Below, one piece after another: positions 7,202 through 15,422 of a stretch of 43,217 nt of DNA. The position numbers were made by a program, and so were the translations under genes. The stretch is from contig JASCOI010000016.1 of NCBI GenBank assembly GCA_029959665.1, forward strand, positions 1-43,217, read 5' to 3'. Positions within the stretch are counted from its first letter, which is position 1, and each line of letters begins with the position of its first letter. The notes below the pieces were generated by a model, which saw only the letters and a program-made list of their open reading frames with translations, did not search any database and had not been told where the DNA came from. This stretch comes from Microbacteriaceae bacterium PS02333. GTDB taxonomy: Bacteria > Actinomycetota > Actinomycetes > Actinomycetales > Microbacteriaceae.

Positions 7202-8521
7202 ATGCTCGACGCCGCCACCGTGACCTACGACAGCCCAGCCGGACGCATCCGCGGATCGCGGGACGGCGACGTCATCCGGGTGCTCGGCGTGCCGTACGCG
7301 CAGGCCGAGCGGTTCCGGCCGCCGGAGCCGATGCCCGTGTTCGATGACGTGTTCCACGCGGACTTCCCGGCACCGGTGGCCCCGCAGCCCTCCTCGACGG
7401 TCATCGACCAGCTGCTCCACGAGATCGACGCCGAGGTCGACGAACGCTGCCAGGCGCTCTCGATCACGATCCCCGCTGACATCGGCCCCGACGAGCGACT
7501 TCCGGTCATGGTGTGGATCCACGGCGGTTCCTACGTCATCGGTGGCGGCGACGTGCCGATCAATGACCCGTACGACCTGGTCCGTGAGCAACGCGTCGTC
7601 GTCGTGACGGTCACCTACCGGCTCGGGGTGCTCGGGTTCCTCGGCGACGGGGAACGGATCCCGGCGAACCTCGGGCTGCTCGACCTCGTCGCGTCGCTCC
7701 GGTGGGTGCACGACAACATCGCCGCGTTCGGCGGCGACCCCGACCTCGTCACGCTCTTCGGGCAGTCCGCCGGAGGAGACGCGATCGCGCACCTGATGAT
7801 CAGCGAGGGGACCGTCGGGCTCTTCCGCCGGGCGATCGTGCAGAGCGCACCGCTCGGACTCTCGCGAGGACGCGCGCGGATGAACCGTGCGATGGTCGAG
7901 GCGGTGGGGCCGGTGTCGGCCGGCACCTCGCTCGACGAGCTGTACGAGCGACAGGCCCGCGGCACCCGGGTCGGCGGCCGGTACGGGCTCCGCGGCGGGA
8001 TGCCCTACGGCACGCAGTACGGGTTCGCGCCCCTGCCGGCCGAGCGGGACCTCGCCGAGGCCTGGCGGCGGGTCGCACCCGGTGTCGACGTGCTGATCGG
8101 GTCGGGCTCGGACGAGGCCGGCATGTACGTGCCCGTGCTCCCCGGGCTCAAGCGCATCGTTCGGAACCGGGTCGCGCGGTCGCTCGTGCGGTGGTGGCTC
8201 GTCCGGCCCCTGACCGAGGTGATCTACGGGCGCGATGCCCGGGCGTTCGCCGAGCGGCACCGGGCGGGCGGTGGGCGCGCGATCGTCTACCGGCTGCTCC
8301 GCGGCGCGACCGCGCAGCCGACCGGGGCCGTGCACATGAGCGACCTGCCGCTGCTGCTCGGACGCAAGGAAGCCTGGGCCGGCAGCCGGTTCGTCCCCGA
8401 GCGCGACTGGCCGGAGGTCGAGCGTCGCGGCCCGGGTGTGCGGGCGATCTGGGCGGAGTTCGCACGGACCGGTCGTGTCACCGCCCCCGACGACGCGACG
8501 CTGGTGTTCGACCGCGGCTGA
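7202..8521 (+). CDS. Type-B carboxylesterase/lipase
   Basis: This 439-residue alpha/beta hydrolase of the carboxylesterase type-B family has the oxyanion motif HGGSY at 107-111, the family block FGGDPDLVTLFGQSAGG with nucleophile Ser189, an acidic residue in GSGSDEAGMY (Glu305) and a likely catalytic His378 in GAVHMSD. All triad members appear present. It hydrolyses carboxylic esters; the physiological substrate is unknown. It is somewhat shorter than the usual 500 or so residues. There is no signal peptide, so it is probably cytoplasmic. The start has no Shine-Dalgarno sequence, but TAGCGT (7190-7195) lies six bases upstream, consistent with a leaderless mRNA. Confidence 0.9.
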   Translation: MLDAATVTYDSPAGRIRGSRDGDVIRVLGVPYAQAERFRPPEPMPVFDDVFHADFPAPVAPQPSSTVIDQLLHEIDAEVDERCQALSITIPADIGPDERLPVMVWIHGGSYVIGGGDVPINDPYDLVREQRVVVVTVTYRLGVLGFLGDGERIPANLGLLDLVASLRWVHDNIAAFGGDPDLVTLFGQSAGGDAIAHLMISEGTVGLFRRAIVQSAPLGLSRGRARMNRAMVEAVGPVSAGTSLDELYERQARGTRVGGRYGLRGGMPYGTQYGFAPLPAERDLAEAWRRVAPGVDVLIGSGSDEAGMYVPVLPGLKRIVRNRVARSLVRWWLVRPLTEVIYGRDARAFAERHRAGGGRAIVYRLLRGATAQPTGAVHMSDLPLLLGRKEAWAGSRFVPERDWPEVERRGPGVRAIWAEFARTGRVTAPDDATLVFDRG

Positions 8522-8633
8522 CCGGGGGCCCAGCGCGAGGTCGCGAGCGGTCGCGGGTACGCCTGCGGCAGTCGGCTCGGAGCCCCCGAACTGGCGGTCG
8601 CGCGCCGACGGAGCTGACAGGACAATCGACCTC

Positions 8634-9215
8634 ATGCCCGCGACCGACGACCCCGACCTCCGCGCACGCATCGTCGCGGCGGGGATCTTCGCCTACCGTG
8701 CGGCCGACTTCCACGAGGTCGGGCCCGCCGAGGTCGCCGTCCACGCCGACATCACCGTCGAGGAGTTCCATCGGGTGTACCCGGTGTGGGAGCTCTTCGT
8801 CGTCGCCGTGATCGACCGCTGGAACACCGCCCAGCGTGCGGCGCTCCGGTCCGTCGCGGAGCAGGACGGTGCCGTCGCGTACGTCAGGGCCCGACTCGAG
8901 ACGGGACTCGGCGACCCGGCACTCGTCCGCCTTCGCCTCGCCCTGCTGAGCGCGGCGTCGAACCCCTCGCACGCAGCGGCGGGGTGGTTCCGGAAGCAGT
9001 ACACGACGTCCTTCGAGGACCTCACGTTCGCCCTCGCCCGCGACGTCATCGCCGGCCGCGAGTCGAGTGGTTCCTCCGCACGGCACGGCGCCGAACAGCT
9101 CCTCGCGCTGTACGAGGGGCTGCAGCTGCAGTCGCTCCTGCGGGACGACGTCGACCTACTGCCCGGCTTCGACCGCGCGGTCGCACGGATGCGCGTCGGC
9201 TGGGGAGCGGTCTAG
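8634..9215 (+). CDS. TetR family transcriptional regulator
   Basis: This 193-residue protein has an N-terminal region that fits a TetR helix-turn-helix (RARIVAAGIFAYRAADFHEV, then VGPAEVAVHADITVEEFHRVYP) and a C-terminal helical domain. The recognition helix is divergent from the consensus, and the family call rests on layout. The frame remains open upstream, but the ATG at 8634 is preferred: GACAAT (8621-8626) lies seven bases before it, as at other probable leaderless genes here. The targets and ligand are unknown. It ends five bases before the convergent GNAT gene. Confidence 0.75.
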   Translation: MPATDDPDLRARIVAAGIFAYRAADFHEVGPAEVAVHADITVEEFHRVYPVWELFVVAVIDRWNTAQRAALRSVAEQDGAVAYVRARLETGLGDPALVRLRLALLSAASNPSHAAAGWFRKQYTTSFEDLTFALARDVIAGRESSGSSARHGAEQLLALYEGLQLQSLLRDDVDLLPGFDRAVARMRVGWGAV

Positions 9216-9220
9216 CAGGT

Positions 9221-9838
9221 CTAGAGCTCGAGGCGCATCACGTAGCGCCGCACGGTCGGGTGTGTGACCTCACGGAATCCGGCATCGACGAAGGCCGACC
9301 GCGCGCCCACGAAGAGCTCGCCCCAGATGTCGTCCTTGCCCTCGGCGAACTGCATCGGGTACCCCTCCACAGCCCTCGCCCCGCTCCGCCTGGCGTGCTC
9401 CACGGCACCGACGACCAGCGCCCGGCTGACACCCTGCCGACGGAATCCCTTGCGGACCACGAAACAGGCGATCGCCCACACACCGTCGTCGTCGCGGTCC
9501 TCGTCACGGCCGGACCACGGCACCCGGGTCTTCCGGAGCCGCACGAACGCCGGTCGGGGCTCGACGGCCGCCCACCCGACGGGCTCGCCGTCGCGGTAGG
9601 CGACGATGCCCGTCGTGTCGCGCGCGCCCGGGTCGTCGCAACCGACCTCGGCCCGGAACCGCCGGGTCCGCTCGTCGTTCGGCATGTCCGTGAACTCGCG
9701 GTCGAGGAGCTTCAGCCACTGGCAGTGGCACGTCCCCGGTTCGCCCCGCTCGCCGAAGACCAGGTCGAGGTCGCTCCAGGGCACCTCGTTCCCCGGTCGG
9801 AACGTGATCTGCCCGTGGGTCGTGTCCGTCGTCGTCAT
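9221..9838 (-). CDS. GNAT family N-acetyltransferase
   Basis: This 205-residue protein has the acetyl-CoA pyrophosphate-binding motif RKGFRRQGVSRALV (a variant of Q/RxxGxG/A) in the middle, preceded by a beta strand AIACFVV and by GEPVGWAAVEPR. The C-terminal part, SAFVDAGFREV, matches the last GNAT helix-strand unit. It probably transfers acetyl from acetyl-CoA to an amine; the acceptor is unknown. The N-terminal FGERGEPGTCHCQWLKL segment with a Cys-His-Cys triplet is common to a subgroup of actinobacterial acetyltransferases. It is a stand-alone gene, convergent with the TetR gene. Confidence 0.9.
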   Translation of the reverse strand: MTTTDTTHGQITFRPGNEVPWSDLDLVFGERGEPGTCHCQWLKLLDREFTDMPNDERTRRFRAEVGCDDPGARDTTGIVAYRDGEPVGWAAVEPRPAFVRLRKTRVPWSGRDEDRDDDGVWAIACFVVRKGFRRQGVSRALVVGAVEHARRSGARAVEGYPMQFAEGKDDIWGELFVGARSAFVDAGFREVTHPTVRRYVMRLEL

Positions 9839-9978
9839 CGCACGCCGTCCCTCCGGTCCGGATGGCGATCACGATAGCCGTCACCACGGACGTCGCGTCG
9901 GCTGCGCGGTCGCCGGGACGGTCGGGAGGCTCGGCGCGGCACGTCCGCGCCCGCTCGGCTTGCTGGGATGGTCGGGTC

Positions 9979-10419
9979 ATGGAGTACACGGACTACGACA
10001 CCCGGCTCGCTGCGTACGGCGTGGTCACCCACGAGGGTCGGGTCTTGCTCGCCATGCAGCGGTTCCCGGAGGCGGGGACGTGGGCGCTGCCGGGCGGCGG
10101 GGTCGAGTACGACGAGAGCGTCGAGCAGGCGGTCGTCCGCGAGTTCATGGAGGAGACCGGGTACGAGGTCTCGGTCGGCGGCCTGCTCGGGGTGCGGCAC
10201 CACCTTGTCCCCGCAGAACGCCGGATGCACGAGAACGGGCGGCCGATGAAGGCCGTGCAGGTGGTGTTCCGGGTGACGATCACCGGCGGCGAACTCCGGG
10301 ACGAGACCGACGGGTCGACGGAGCGGGCCGACTGGATCCCGATCGCCGAGCTCCCGCACCACCGGCACGGCCTGGTCGTCCCCATCGCGCTCGGCTGGGC
10401 GGGGGCCCTCACCACCTGA
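9979..10419 (+). CDS. NUDIX hydrolase
   Basis: This is a 146-residue single-domain protein. The Nudix box is complete: GGVEYDESVEQAVVREFMEE followed by TGYE, matching GX5EX7REUXEEXGU. Such enzymes use Mg to cleave a nucleoside diphosphate linked to another group; the substrate cannot be read from the sequence. The ATG at 9979 was chosen because the protein begins just before the first Nudix strand; upstream in-frame codons lack similarity to the fold. It is convergent with the VOC gene, eight bases away. Confidence 0.92.
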   Translation: MEYTDYDTRLAAYGVVTHEGRVLLAMQRFPEAGTWALPGGGVEYDESVEQAVVREFMEETGYEVSVGGLLGVRHHLVPAERRMHENGRPMKAVQVVFRVTITGGELRDETDGSTERADWIPIAELPHHRHGLVVPIALGWAGALTT

Positions 10420-10427
10420 CCGCAGCG

Positions 10428-10799
10428 TTACTCGGCGATGACGCTGAAGACGTTGCCGGACGGGTCCGTGAACCACGCGATGAGCGGGCCGCCCTTGCGG
10501 TTGATGCCCTTCTCGTCGGTCATTCCCTCGTAGTGCAGGAACTCGACGCCCTTCGCGGCGAGCTCGTCGACCGCGGCGTCGACGTCCGGCACGGGGAAGT
10601 TCAGCACCGTGAACGAGGCGGGTTCGTGGGCGGGGCCCTTCGGGTACGCCAGGACCCAGTGCCCGTCGCCGAGCTGGATCGAGAGCATGCCGTGGTCCTC
10701 GGTGACCTCGAGGCCGAGGACGTCCGTGTAGAACGACTTCGCCTCCGACGGGTCCCGCACCGAGAACCCGCTGAACGCCTTCGTCGCATCGATGCTCAT
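10428..10799 (-). CDS. VOC (glyoxalase/bleomycin-resistance/dioxygenase) family protein
   Basis: This 123-residue single VOC domain has two beta-alpha-beta-beta-beta modules. Seen: [20 protein letters not shown] at the start of module one, [20 protein letters not shown] in module two, and the closing strand [15 protein letters not shown]. Family members are metal-dependent lyases, isomerases or dioxygenases, or ligand-binding resistance proteins; the function here is not determined. The start ATG is 33 bases from the divergent kinase start, so the two genes share a very short regulatory region. Confidence 0.9.
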   Translation of the reverse strand: MSIDATKAFSGFSVRDPSEAKSFYTDVLGLEVTEDHGMLSIQLGDGHWVLAYPKGPAHEPASFTVLNFPVPDVDAAVDELAAKGVEFLHYEGMTDEKGINRKGGPLIAWFTDPSGNVFSVIAE

Positions 10800-10832
10800 G
10801 CCGACAGTGAACCACTCTGCGAGGATGAGGGC

Positions 10833-11471
10833 GTGCCTGTGGAGGGATCGGTCGACGAGGCCGTCGAGCGTGCGCTCGAACTGGCGTCCGCCGGGGGTCG
10901 GGCGGTGCTCGGCATCGCCGGGGCTCCCGGTGCGGGCAAGTCCACGCTGTCCAGGCGGATCGTCGCCGCGGTGGACGAGCGGTTCGGACCCGGCACGGCC
11001 GTGCAGGTCCCGATGGACGGCTTCCACCTGGCGAACGCCGCCCTCGACGCCCTCGGCCGACACGATCGCAAGGGTGCGGTCGACACCTTCGACGCCGACG
11101 GGTACGTCGCGCTCGTGCGGCGGCTCGTGGCCGCTGACGAACCGGTCGTCTGGGCGCCGGACTTCGACCGCCGCGTCGACGAGCCCGTGGCGGGCAGCAT
11201 CGCCGTGCCGCAGCTGGCCACGCTCGTGGTGTCCGAGGGCAACTACCTGCTCGACGACACCGAGCCGTGGGCGGCGCTCCGCGACCTCTTCACCGAGACG
11301 TGGTCCTGCGTCGTGGACGACGGGGTCCGCGTCGATCGTCTGGTCGGCCGGCACATGCGGCACGGCCGCGACCACGATGCGGCCGTGCGCTGGGCGATCG
11401 ACGTCGACGGCGTGAACGCCGCACGCGTCGCTCCCACGGTGAGCCGAGCCTCCCGGATCGTCCGGACCTGA
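10833..11471 (+). CDS. P-loop nucleoside/sugar kinase family protein (uridine kinase-like)
   Basis: This 212-residue protein has a Walker A motif [17 protein letters not shown] at about residues 28-44 and the conserved substrate block [17 protein letters not shown], followed by [14 protein letters not shown]. This layout is that of the uridine kinase/phosphoribulokinase-like group often labelled as a nucleoside/nucleotide kinase family protein (YggC-like). The substrate is unknown. The start is GTG at 10833 (or GTG at 10839). GAGGAT (10821-10826) six bases upstream suggests a leaderless mRNA. The NmrA-like gene follows after 22 bases with its own Shine-Dalgarno sequence. Confidence 0.85.
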   Translation: MPVEGSVDEAVERALELASAGGRAVLGIAGAPGAGKSTLSRRIVAAVDERFGPGTAVQVPMDGFHLANAALDALGRHDRKGAVDTFDADGYVALVRRLVAADEPVVWAPDFDRRVDEPVAGSIAVPQLATLVVSEGNYLLDDTEPWAALRDLFTETWSCVVDDGVRVDRLVGRHMRHGRDHDAAVRWAIDVDGVNAARVAPTVSRASRIVRT

Positions 11472-11493
11472 CCACCTGAACGAAGGAACCGAC

Positions 11494-12327
11494 ATGACCA
11501 TCGCCATCACCGGCTCGACCGGCAACATCGGCGGTGCCGTCGCCCGCGCGCTCGCCGCGGACGGCGTGCCGTTCCGGATGATCGTCCGCGACGCGGCACG
11601 TGCTCCCGAGCTGCCCGGAACGGACGTCGCCGTGGCGACGTTCGACGACGTCGACGCGGCACGCACCGCGCTCGAGGGCGTCGACGTCCTGCTCATGGTC
11701 TCCGCCGCAGAGGCCGAGGACCGCCTGGCGCAGCACCGCGCATTCGTCGGGGCGGCGGCGACGGCCGGTGTCCGGCACGTGGTCTACACCTCGTTCTCGG
11801 GCGCGGCCGCGGATGCGACCTTCACGCTCGGTCGCGACCACTGGGCGACGGAGGAGGCGATCCGGGCCACGGGCATGGCGCACACGTTCCTGCGGGACAA
11901 CTTCTACCTGGACTTCGTCGAGGACCTGGTGGGCGAGGACGGGGTGATCCGTGGACCGGCCGGCGACGGTGCGATGGCCGCCGTCGCTCGTGCCGACGTC
12001 GCACGGGTCGCGACGGCCGTGCTCGAGGACCCGACGGCGCACCTCGACCGGACCTACGAGCTCACCGGTCCCGTGGCGATCACCCTGGAACAGGCGGCTG
12101 CGACGGTGAGCGCCGAGCGGGGCCGTGCGGTGACGTACCACCAGGAGACGCTCGACGAGGCCTACGCGTCTCGCGCGCGGTGGAACCCGGAGCCGTGGCA
12201 GGCGGACGCGTGGGTGAGCACCTACACGGCGATCGCCGAGGGGGCGCTGGCGCGCGTGTCCGGGGACGTCGAGCGGGTCACCGGTCGGGCGCCGATGACG
12301 CTGCAGGACGTGCTGCGCGCCGGGTGA
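11494..12327 (+). CDS. NmrA-like atypical SDR, NAD(P)-binding
   Basis: This 277-residue extended or atypical SDR has the Rossmann loop [15 protein letters not shown] at residues 6-20, [12 protein letters not shown] in the central sheet and a C-terminal substrate domain ending in MTLQDVL. It resembles NmrA/QorB-type proteins that reduce quinones or sense NAD(P) redox state. The catalytic role is not certain because atypical SDRs often lack the Tyr-Lys pair. The Shine-Dalgarno sequence GAAGGA precedes the ATG by six to seven bases. It may be co-transcribed with the kinase. Downstream lies the first 19-bp tandem palindromic array. Confidence 0.85.
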   Translation: MTIAITGSTGNIGGAVARALAADGVPFRMIVRDAARAPELPGTDVAVATFDDVDAARTALEGVDVLLMVSAAEAEDRLAQHRAFVGAAATAGVRHVVYTSFSGAAADATFTLGRDHWATEEAIRATGMAHTFLRDNFYLDFVEDLVGEDGVIRGPAGDGAMAAVARADVARVATAVLEDPTAHLDRTYELTGPVAITLEQAAATVSAERGRAVTYHQETLDEAYASRARWNPEPWQADAWVSTYTAIAEGALARVSGDVERVTGRAPMTLQDVLRAG

Positions 12328-12364
12328 GGTGCTGGGGCGCGGCGCGGCGCGGTGGGGGCTGTTC

Positions 12365-12480
12365 CGCGCGGTCGGGGGCCGAATCGCGCGTAGGAGGCCG
12401 GAACGCGCGTAGGAGGTCGGAACGCGCGTAGGAGGTCGGAAAATCGGGCCTCCTACGCGCGAAAGAGCCTTCTACGCGCG
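12365..12480. repeat. Palindromic array of 19-bp units (CGCGCGTAGGAGG), locus 1
   Basis: CGCGCGTAGGAGG occurs in direct orientation at 12385-12397, 12404-12416 and 12423-12435, exactly 19 bases apart, each followed by [C/T]CGGAA. Inverted copies CCTCCTACGCGCG (12449-12461) and CCTTCTACGCGCG (12468-12480) follow, again 19 apart. A degenerate unit begins at 12365. The whole can fold as a long hairpin between two convergent genes (NmrA-like and MFS). Locus 2 at 14603-14699 has the same design. Confidence 0.9.
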
Positions 12481-12544
12481 AAACAGCCCCCGCTCCCGCC
12501 CCACCCCACCCCGCGCCCGCGCCCGCGCGGAACAGTTCGTGGCG

Positions 12545-13786
12545 TCAGGGCACCCGGCGGGCGGACAGGGTCCCCACGATGCCGAGGGTCAGGACGGCCA
12601 CGAGCACGACGAGCAGTGGCGCGGTCCAGTCGTTCGTCGCGTCGTGCAGCGCCCCGGCGACGAGCGGCCCCGCCGACCCGATCAGGTAGCCGCCGCCCTG
12701 CACGAACGCGGACATCCTCCTGGCGTCGTCGTCGGTCGACACGAGTCGCACGATGATGATGAAGATGACGGTGATCCCGCCGCCCTGGGCCGCCCCGCCG
12801 AGGATCGACCACAGCGACCAGAGCTGCGGCGCGAACAGCAGCCCCAGCGGCATCGCGAGCCAGAGGAACGCCACCAGGGACAGGATCGCCCGAGGTCGCC
12901 AGCGGGAGGCGAGCACCGGGACACCGAGCGCTCCGACGACCGCGAGGATCTGGAACACCGACGAGCTCGCACCCGAGGACGCCTTGGAGAAGCCGATCTC
13001 GTCGTGCAGCAGTGTCGGGATCCACGCCGTGAGCGCGTAGTAGGAGAACGCCTGGCCGCCGAACGCCAACGTGAGCCCGATCGTCACCCACCTGGCCGGG
13101 CGGGCAGCAGCGGGGGACGGCACCCGGATCGCCCCCGTCCCGAGCACCTGGTCGATCGGCCCGGTGACGACCGCCGGCTCCGTGGGGCTCCCGGTTGCCG
13201 GGCCCATCCACGCGGCACGGGCTCCGACCGCGTACGTCCAGGCCAGCCCGGCGACCACGGCGAGGAGTCCCCACACCGCGATCGCGATCGGCCAGCCCCA
13301 CACGGCAGCGAGCGGCGCGGTGGCGAGCGACGTCAGCATCGACCCGACGTTGAGCGCGGACGTGTACACGCCGGTGACGATCCCGACGCGCTCGGGCGAG
13401 GTGTCCCGGCGGATGACGACGGGGATCACCACGTTGCCGATGGTGATGCCGATGCCGATCACCGCGGTGCCGATCAGCAGCGCCGCTGCGCTGGGCACCG
13501 ACCGGAGCACGGTGCCGGCGAGCACGATCACGAGCGACAGGGACAGTGCCCGCTCGGGGGTCGCCTTCGCGATCACCCAGCTGGCGAGCGGCGTGGCGAG
13601 GGCGAAGCAGAGCACCGGGATGGTCGTGAGGAGCCCGGCGACGGTGGTGGTCAGACCGAGGTCGAGTCGGATGTCACCGATCACCGGGGCCGGGGCGACG
13701 ATGGGGCCGCGCAGGTTCAGCGCGACGAGCACGATGGCCGCCGGCAGCACCCAGCCGGCGCGGCGCAGTGCGGCGGCGCGGGTCAC
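12545..13786 (-). CDS. MFS transporter, CynX/NimT type
   Basis: This 413-residue protein has about 12 hydrophobic segments. The first segment, with LVALNLRGPIVAPAPVIGDI, is characteristic of the cyanate/nitroimidazole-related CynX/NimT group of MFS proteins. A short acidic and proline-rich central loop (around GPATGSPTEPAVVTGPIDQ) separates the halves, and the second half carries VPVLASRWRPRAIL. The transported compound is unknown. The start is GTG at 13786, overlapping the HAD stop by four bases, so the pair is translationally coupled. Longer upstream starts would run through the HAD gene and are rejected. Confidence 0.88.
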   Translation of the reverse strand: MTRAAALRRAGWVLPAAIVLVALNLRGPIVAPAPVIGDIRLDLGLTTTVAGLLTTIPVLCFALATPLASWVIAKATPERALSLSLVIVLAGTVLRSVPSAAALLIGTAVIGIGITIGNVVIPVVIRRDTSPERVGIVTGVYTSALNVGSMLTSLATAPLAAVWGWPIAIAVWGLLAVVAGLAWTYAVGARAAWMGPATGSPTEPAVVTGPIDQVLGTGAIRVPSPAAARPARWVTIGLTLAFGGQAFSYYALTAWIPTLLHDEIGFSKASSGASSSVFQILAVVGALGVPVLASRWRPRAILSLVAFLWLAMPLGLLFAPQLWSLWSILGGAAQGGGITVIFIIIVRLVSTDDDARRMSAFVQGGGYLIGSAGPLVAGALHDATNDWTAPLLVVLVAVLTLGIVGTLSARRVP

Positions 13787-14487
13787 GAACGGGCGCTGGC
13801 GTCGGCGGTGGGTGCGTCCGGCGCCGAAGCCCCTGGCAGCAGGATCGGCAGCAGGTCGAGCGGGGTGGCCGCCCGCGCGATGGTTCCCTCGGCTTCGGCG
13901 GGGGAGCCGTAGCCCCACTCGGCGAAGACCACGGGGACGCCGTGCACCCGGGCTCCCTCGACGTCGTGCAGCCGATCGCCGACGAGCACCGGACGCGAGA
14001 CGTCGAACCCGCGGGCGTCGAGGCGCTTCAGCGCTTCCTCGACCACGTCGGCCTTCGAGGAGCGGACCTCGTCGTCGCTGGCGCCGGTGATGATGTCGAT
14101 GTCCCCGGTCAGGCCGTAGTGGTCGAGGATGTACGTCGCCGGGGTCTCGGGCTTGCTCGTCGCCGTCGAGATCGGCAGCCCGGCCTGGTGCAGGGTGCGC
14201 AGCACGACGTCGATCCCGGGGAACATCGCCGAGTCGAGGGCGCCGTGCGAGAAGTAGTGCTCGCGGTAGACGGCGAGGGTACGGTCCGCGAGTTCCTGGT
14301 CCATGCCCATCGCGTCGCGGAAGGTGTCGAGGATCGGCGGCCCGACGAACGACATCAGCGTCTCGTGGCCCGGGACGGGCACGCCGACCTTGCGGAACGT
14401 GTACGTCAGGCTCTCCAGGATGCCCGGCGCCGAATCGCTGATGGTTCCGTCGAGGTCGAAGAGGATGGCGCTGAACGGGCTTGTCAT
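13783..14487 (-). CDS. HAD family hydrolase, phosphoglycolate-phosphatase-like
   Basis: This 234-residue HAD-superfamily phosphatase has motif I ILFDLDGTISDS near the N-terminus, motif II in ISTATSKPE, a lysine in the RSSKADVVEEAL helix (motif III) and motif IV LVGDRLHDVEGARVHGVP. A helical cap lies between motifs I and II. It is similar in layout to phosphoglycolate phosphatases and pyrophosphatases of the Gph/PpaX group; the substrate is not resolved. Its stop overlaps the MFS start. Upstream (14488-14717) lie the second copies of both dispersed repeats and no gene. Confidence 0.9.
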   Translation of the reverse strand: MTSPFSAILFDLDGTISDSAPGILESLTYTFRKVGVPVPGHETLMSFVGPPILDTFRDAMGMDQELADRTLAVYREHYFSHGALDSAMFPGIDVVLRTLHQAGLPISTATSKPETPATYILDHYGLTGDIDIITGASDDEVRSSKADVVEEALKRLDARGFDVSRPVLVGDRLHDVEGARVHGVPVVFAEWGYGSPAEAEGTIARAATPLDLLPILLPGASAPDAPTADASARS

Positions 14488-14545
14488 GACGTACCCACCC
14501 TAACCGGGGCGGTGGAGGCGGCCCGCCTGTGGGTCGTGACGCGTC

Positions 14546-14573
14546 GGACGGGGCCGAGCCGAGCCTCCAGGCC
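14546..14573. repeat. 28-bp dispersed intergenic repeat, copy 2
   Basis: It is identical over 28 bases to 3603-3630 (starts GGACGGGGCCGAG, ends GCCTCCAGGCC). It lies 30 bases upstream of the 19-bp array in the same intergenic region. Confidence 0.7.
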
Positions 14574-14602
14574 GCCCCCTGCGATGCGTCGGTGGGTCGA
14601 AT

Positions 14603-14699
14603 CGCGCGTAGTGAGCCGAATCGCGCGTAGGAGGTCGTTCTTTCCGACCACCTACGCGCGAAACGGCCTCCTACGCGCGAAACGGCACCCGCCCGCGCG
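14603..14699. repeat. Palindromic array of 19-bp units (CGCGCGTAGGAGG), locus 2
   Basis: The direct units are CGCGCGTAGTGAG (14603-14615) and CGCGCGTAGGAGG (14622-14634), spaced 19 bases. The inverted units are CCACCTACGCGCG (14648-14660) and CCTCCTACGCGCG (14667-14679), spaced 19, plus a degenerate ACCCGCCCGCGCG (14687-14699). Inverted units are joined by GAAACGGC. The array lies between nucS (3' side) and the HAD gene (5' side), both on the minus strand. Confidence 0.9.
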
Positions 14700-14717
14700 A
14701 AACGGCCACCGCTCGGC

Positions 14718-15413
14718 TCAGAACAGGCGGGTGTGCCCGCCCTCGATGCCCCGCATCGCGTCGTAGTCGAGGACCAGCACGCGGATGCCGCGGTCCTCGG
14801 CGAGGGTGCGCGCCTGCGGTGCCACCGTCTGCGCCGCGAGCACGCCCTGGACCGGACGGAGGAGCGGGTCGCGGTTCATGAGCTCGAGGTAGCGGGTGAG
14901 CTGCTCGACCGCGTCGATGTTGGCGTTGCGCTTCATCTCGACGGCCACGCTCGCACCGGCGTCGTCCCGCGCCAGGATGTCGACCGGCCCGATCGCGGTC
15001 ATGTACTCGCGTCGGACGAGCGTGTGCCCGTCCCCGAGGAGCTCGATCTGCTCGGCGAGGAGCTGCTGCAGGTGCGCCTCGACCCCGTCCTTGACGAGGC
15101 CGGGGTCGACGCCGAGGTCGTGGTTCTCGTCGGCGATCACCTCGTAGAGGCTGACGACGAGCTTGTCCTGCGTCTTCTTCTGCGTGACGGTCCAGACCTG
15201 CTCGATGCCGGCCGCTGCCTGCTCCTCGGAGGGCTCGCCGATCTCGATCGAGCACGGCGGGCTCATCCAGTTGAGCGGCTTGTAGCTGCCGCCGTCCGAG
15301 TGGACGAGCAGCGAGCCGTCGGCCTTCAGCATGAGGAGACGGGTCGCGAGGGGGAGGTGTGCCGACAGGCGACCGGCGTAGTCGACGGAGCAGCGGGCGA
15401 TGACGAGACGCAC
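14718..15413 (-). CDS. nucS: Mismatch-specific endonuclease NucS/EndoMS
   Basis: This 231-residue protein is the size expected for NucS. The N-terminal dimerisation/DNA-binding domain begins [20 protein letters not shown]. The C-terminal RecB-like nuclease domain carries GPVDILARD (Asp145) and VAVEMKRN (Glu159, Lys161), the D-ExK metal site. In actinobacteria NucS replaces MutS-MutL and cuts both strands at G-T, G-G and T-T mismatches. The last residues TRLF match the short C-terminal beta-clamp-binding tail known in this family. The start is GTG at 15413. It lies nine bases downstream of an MFS gene and is probably co-transcribed with it. Confidence 0.95.
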   Translation of the reverse strand: MRLVIARCSVDYAGRLSAHLPLATRLLMLKADGSLLVHSDGGSYKPLNWMSPPCSIEIGEPSEEQAAAGIEQVWTVTQKKTQDKLVVSLYEVIADENHDLGVDPGLVKDGVEAHLQQLLAEQIELLGDGHTLVRREYMTAIGPVDILARDDAGASVAVEMKRNANIDAVEQLTRYLELMNRDPLLRPVQGVLAAQTVAPQARTLAEDRGIRVLVLDYDAMRGIEGGHTRLF

Positions 15414-15422
15414 CCGGGAAGC

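Noticed and set aside
8523-8588. Terminator from CGGGGGC and GCCCCCG after the carboxylesterase gene
   Set aside because: The seven-base arms are separated by 52 bases, too far for a convincing intrinsic terminator.
10428-11696. Longer VOC protein starting far upstream on the minus strand
   Set aside because: The extra sequence is antisense to the P-loop kinase gene and unrelated to the VOC fold; the ATG at 10799 fits the domain start.
12365-12480. CRISPR array suggested by regular repeats
   Set aside because: The 19-base units are contiguous, with no unique spacers, the orientation flips in the middle, and there are no cas genes.
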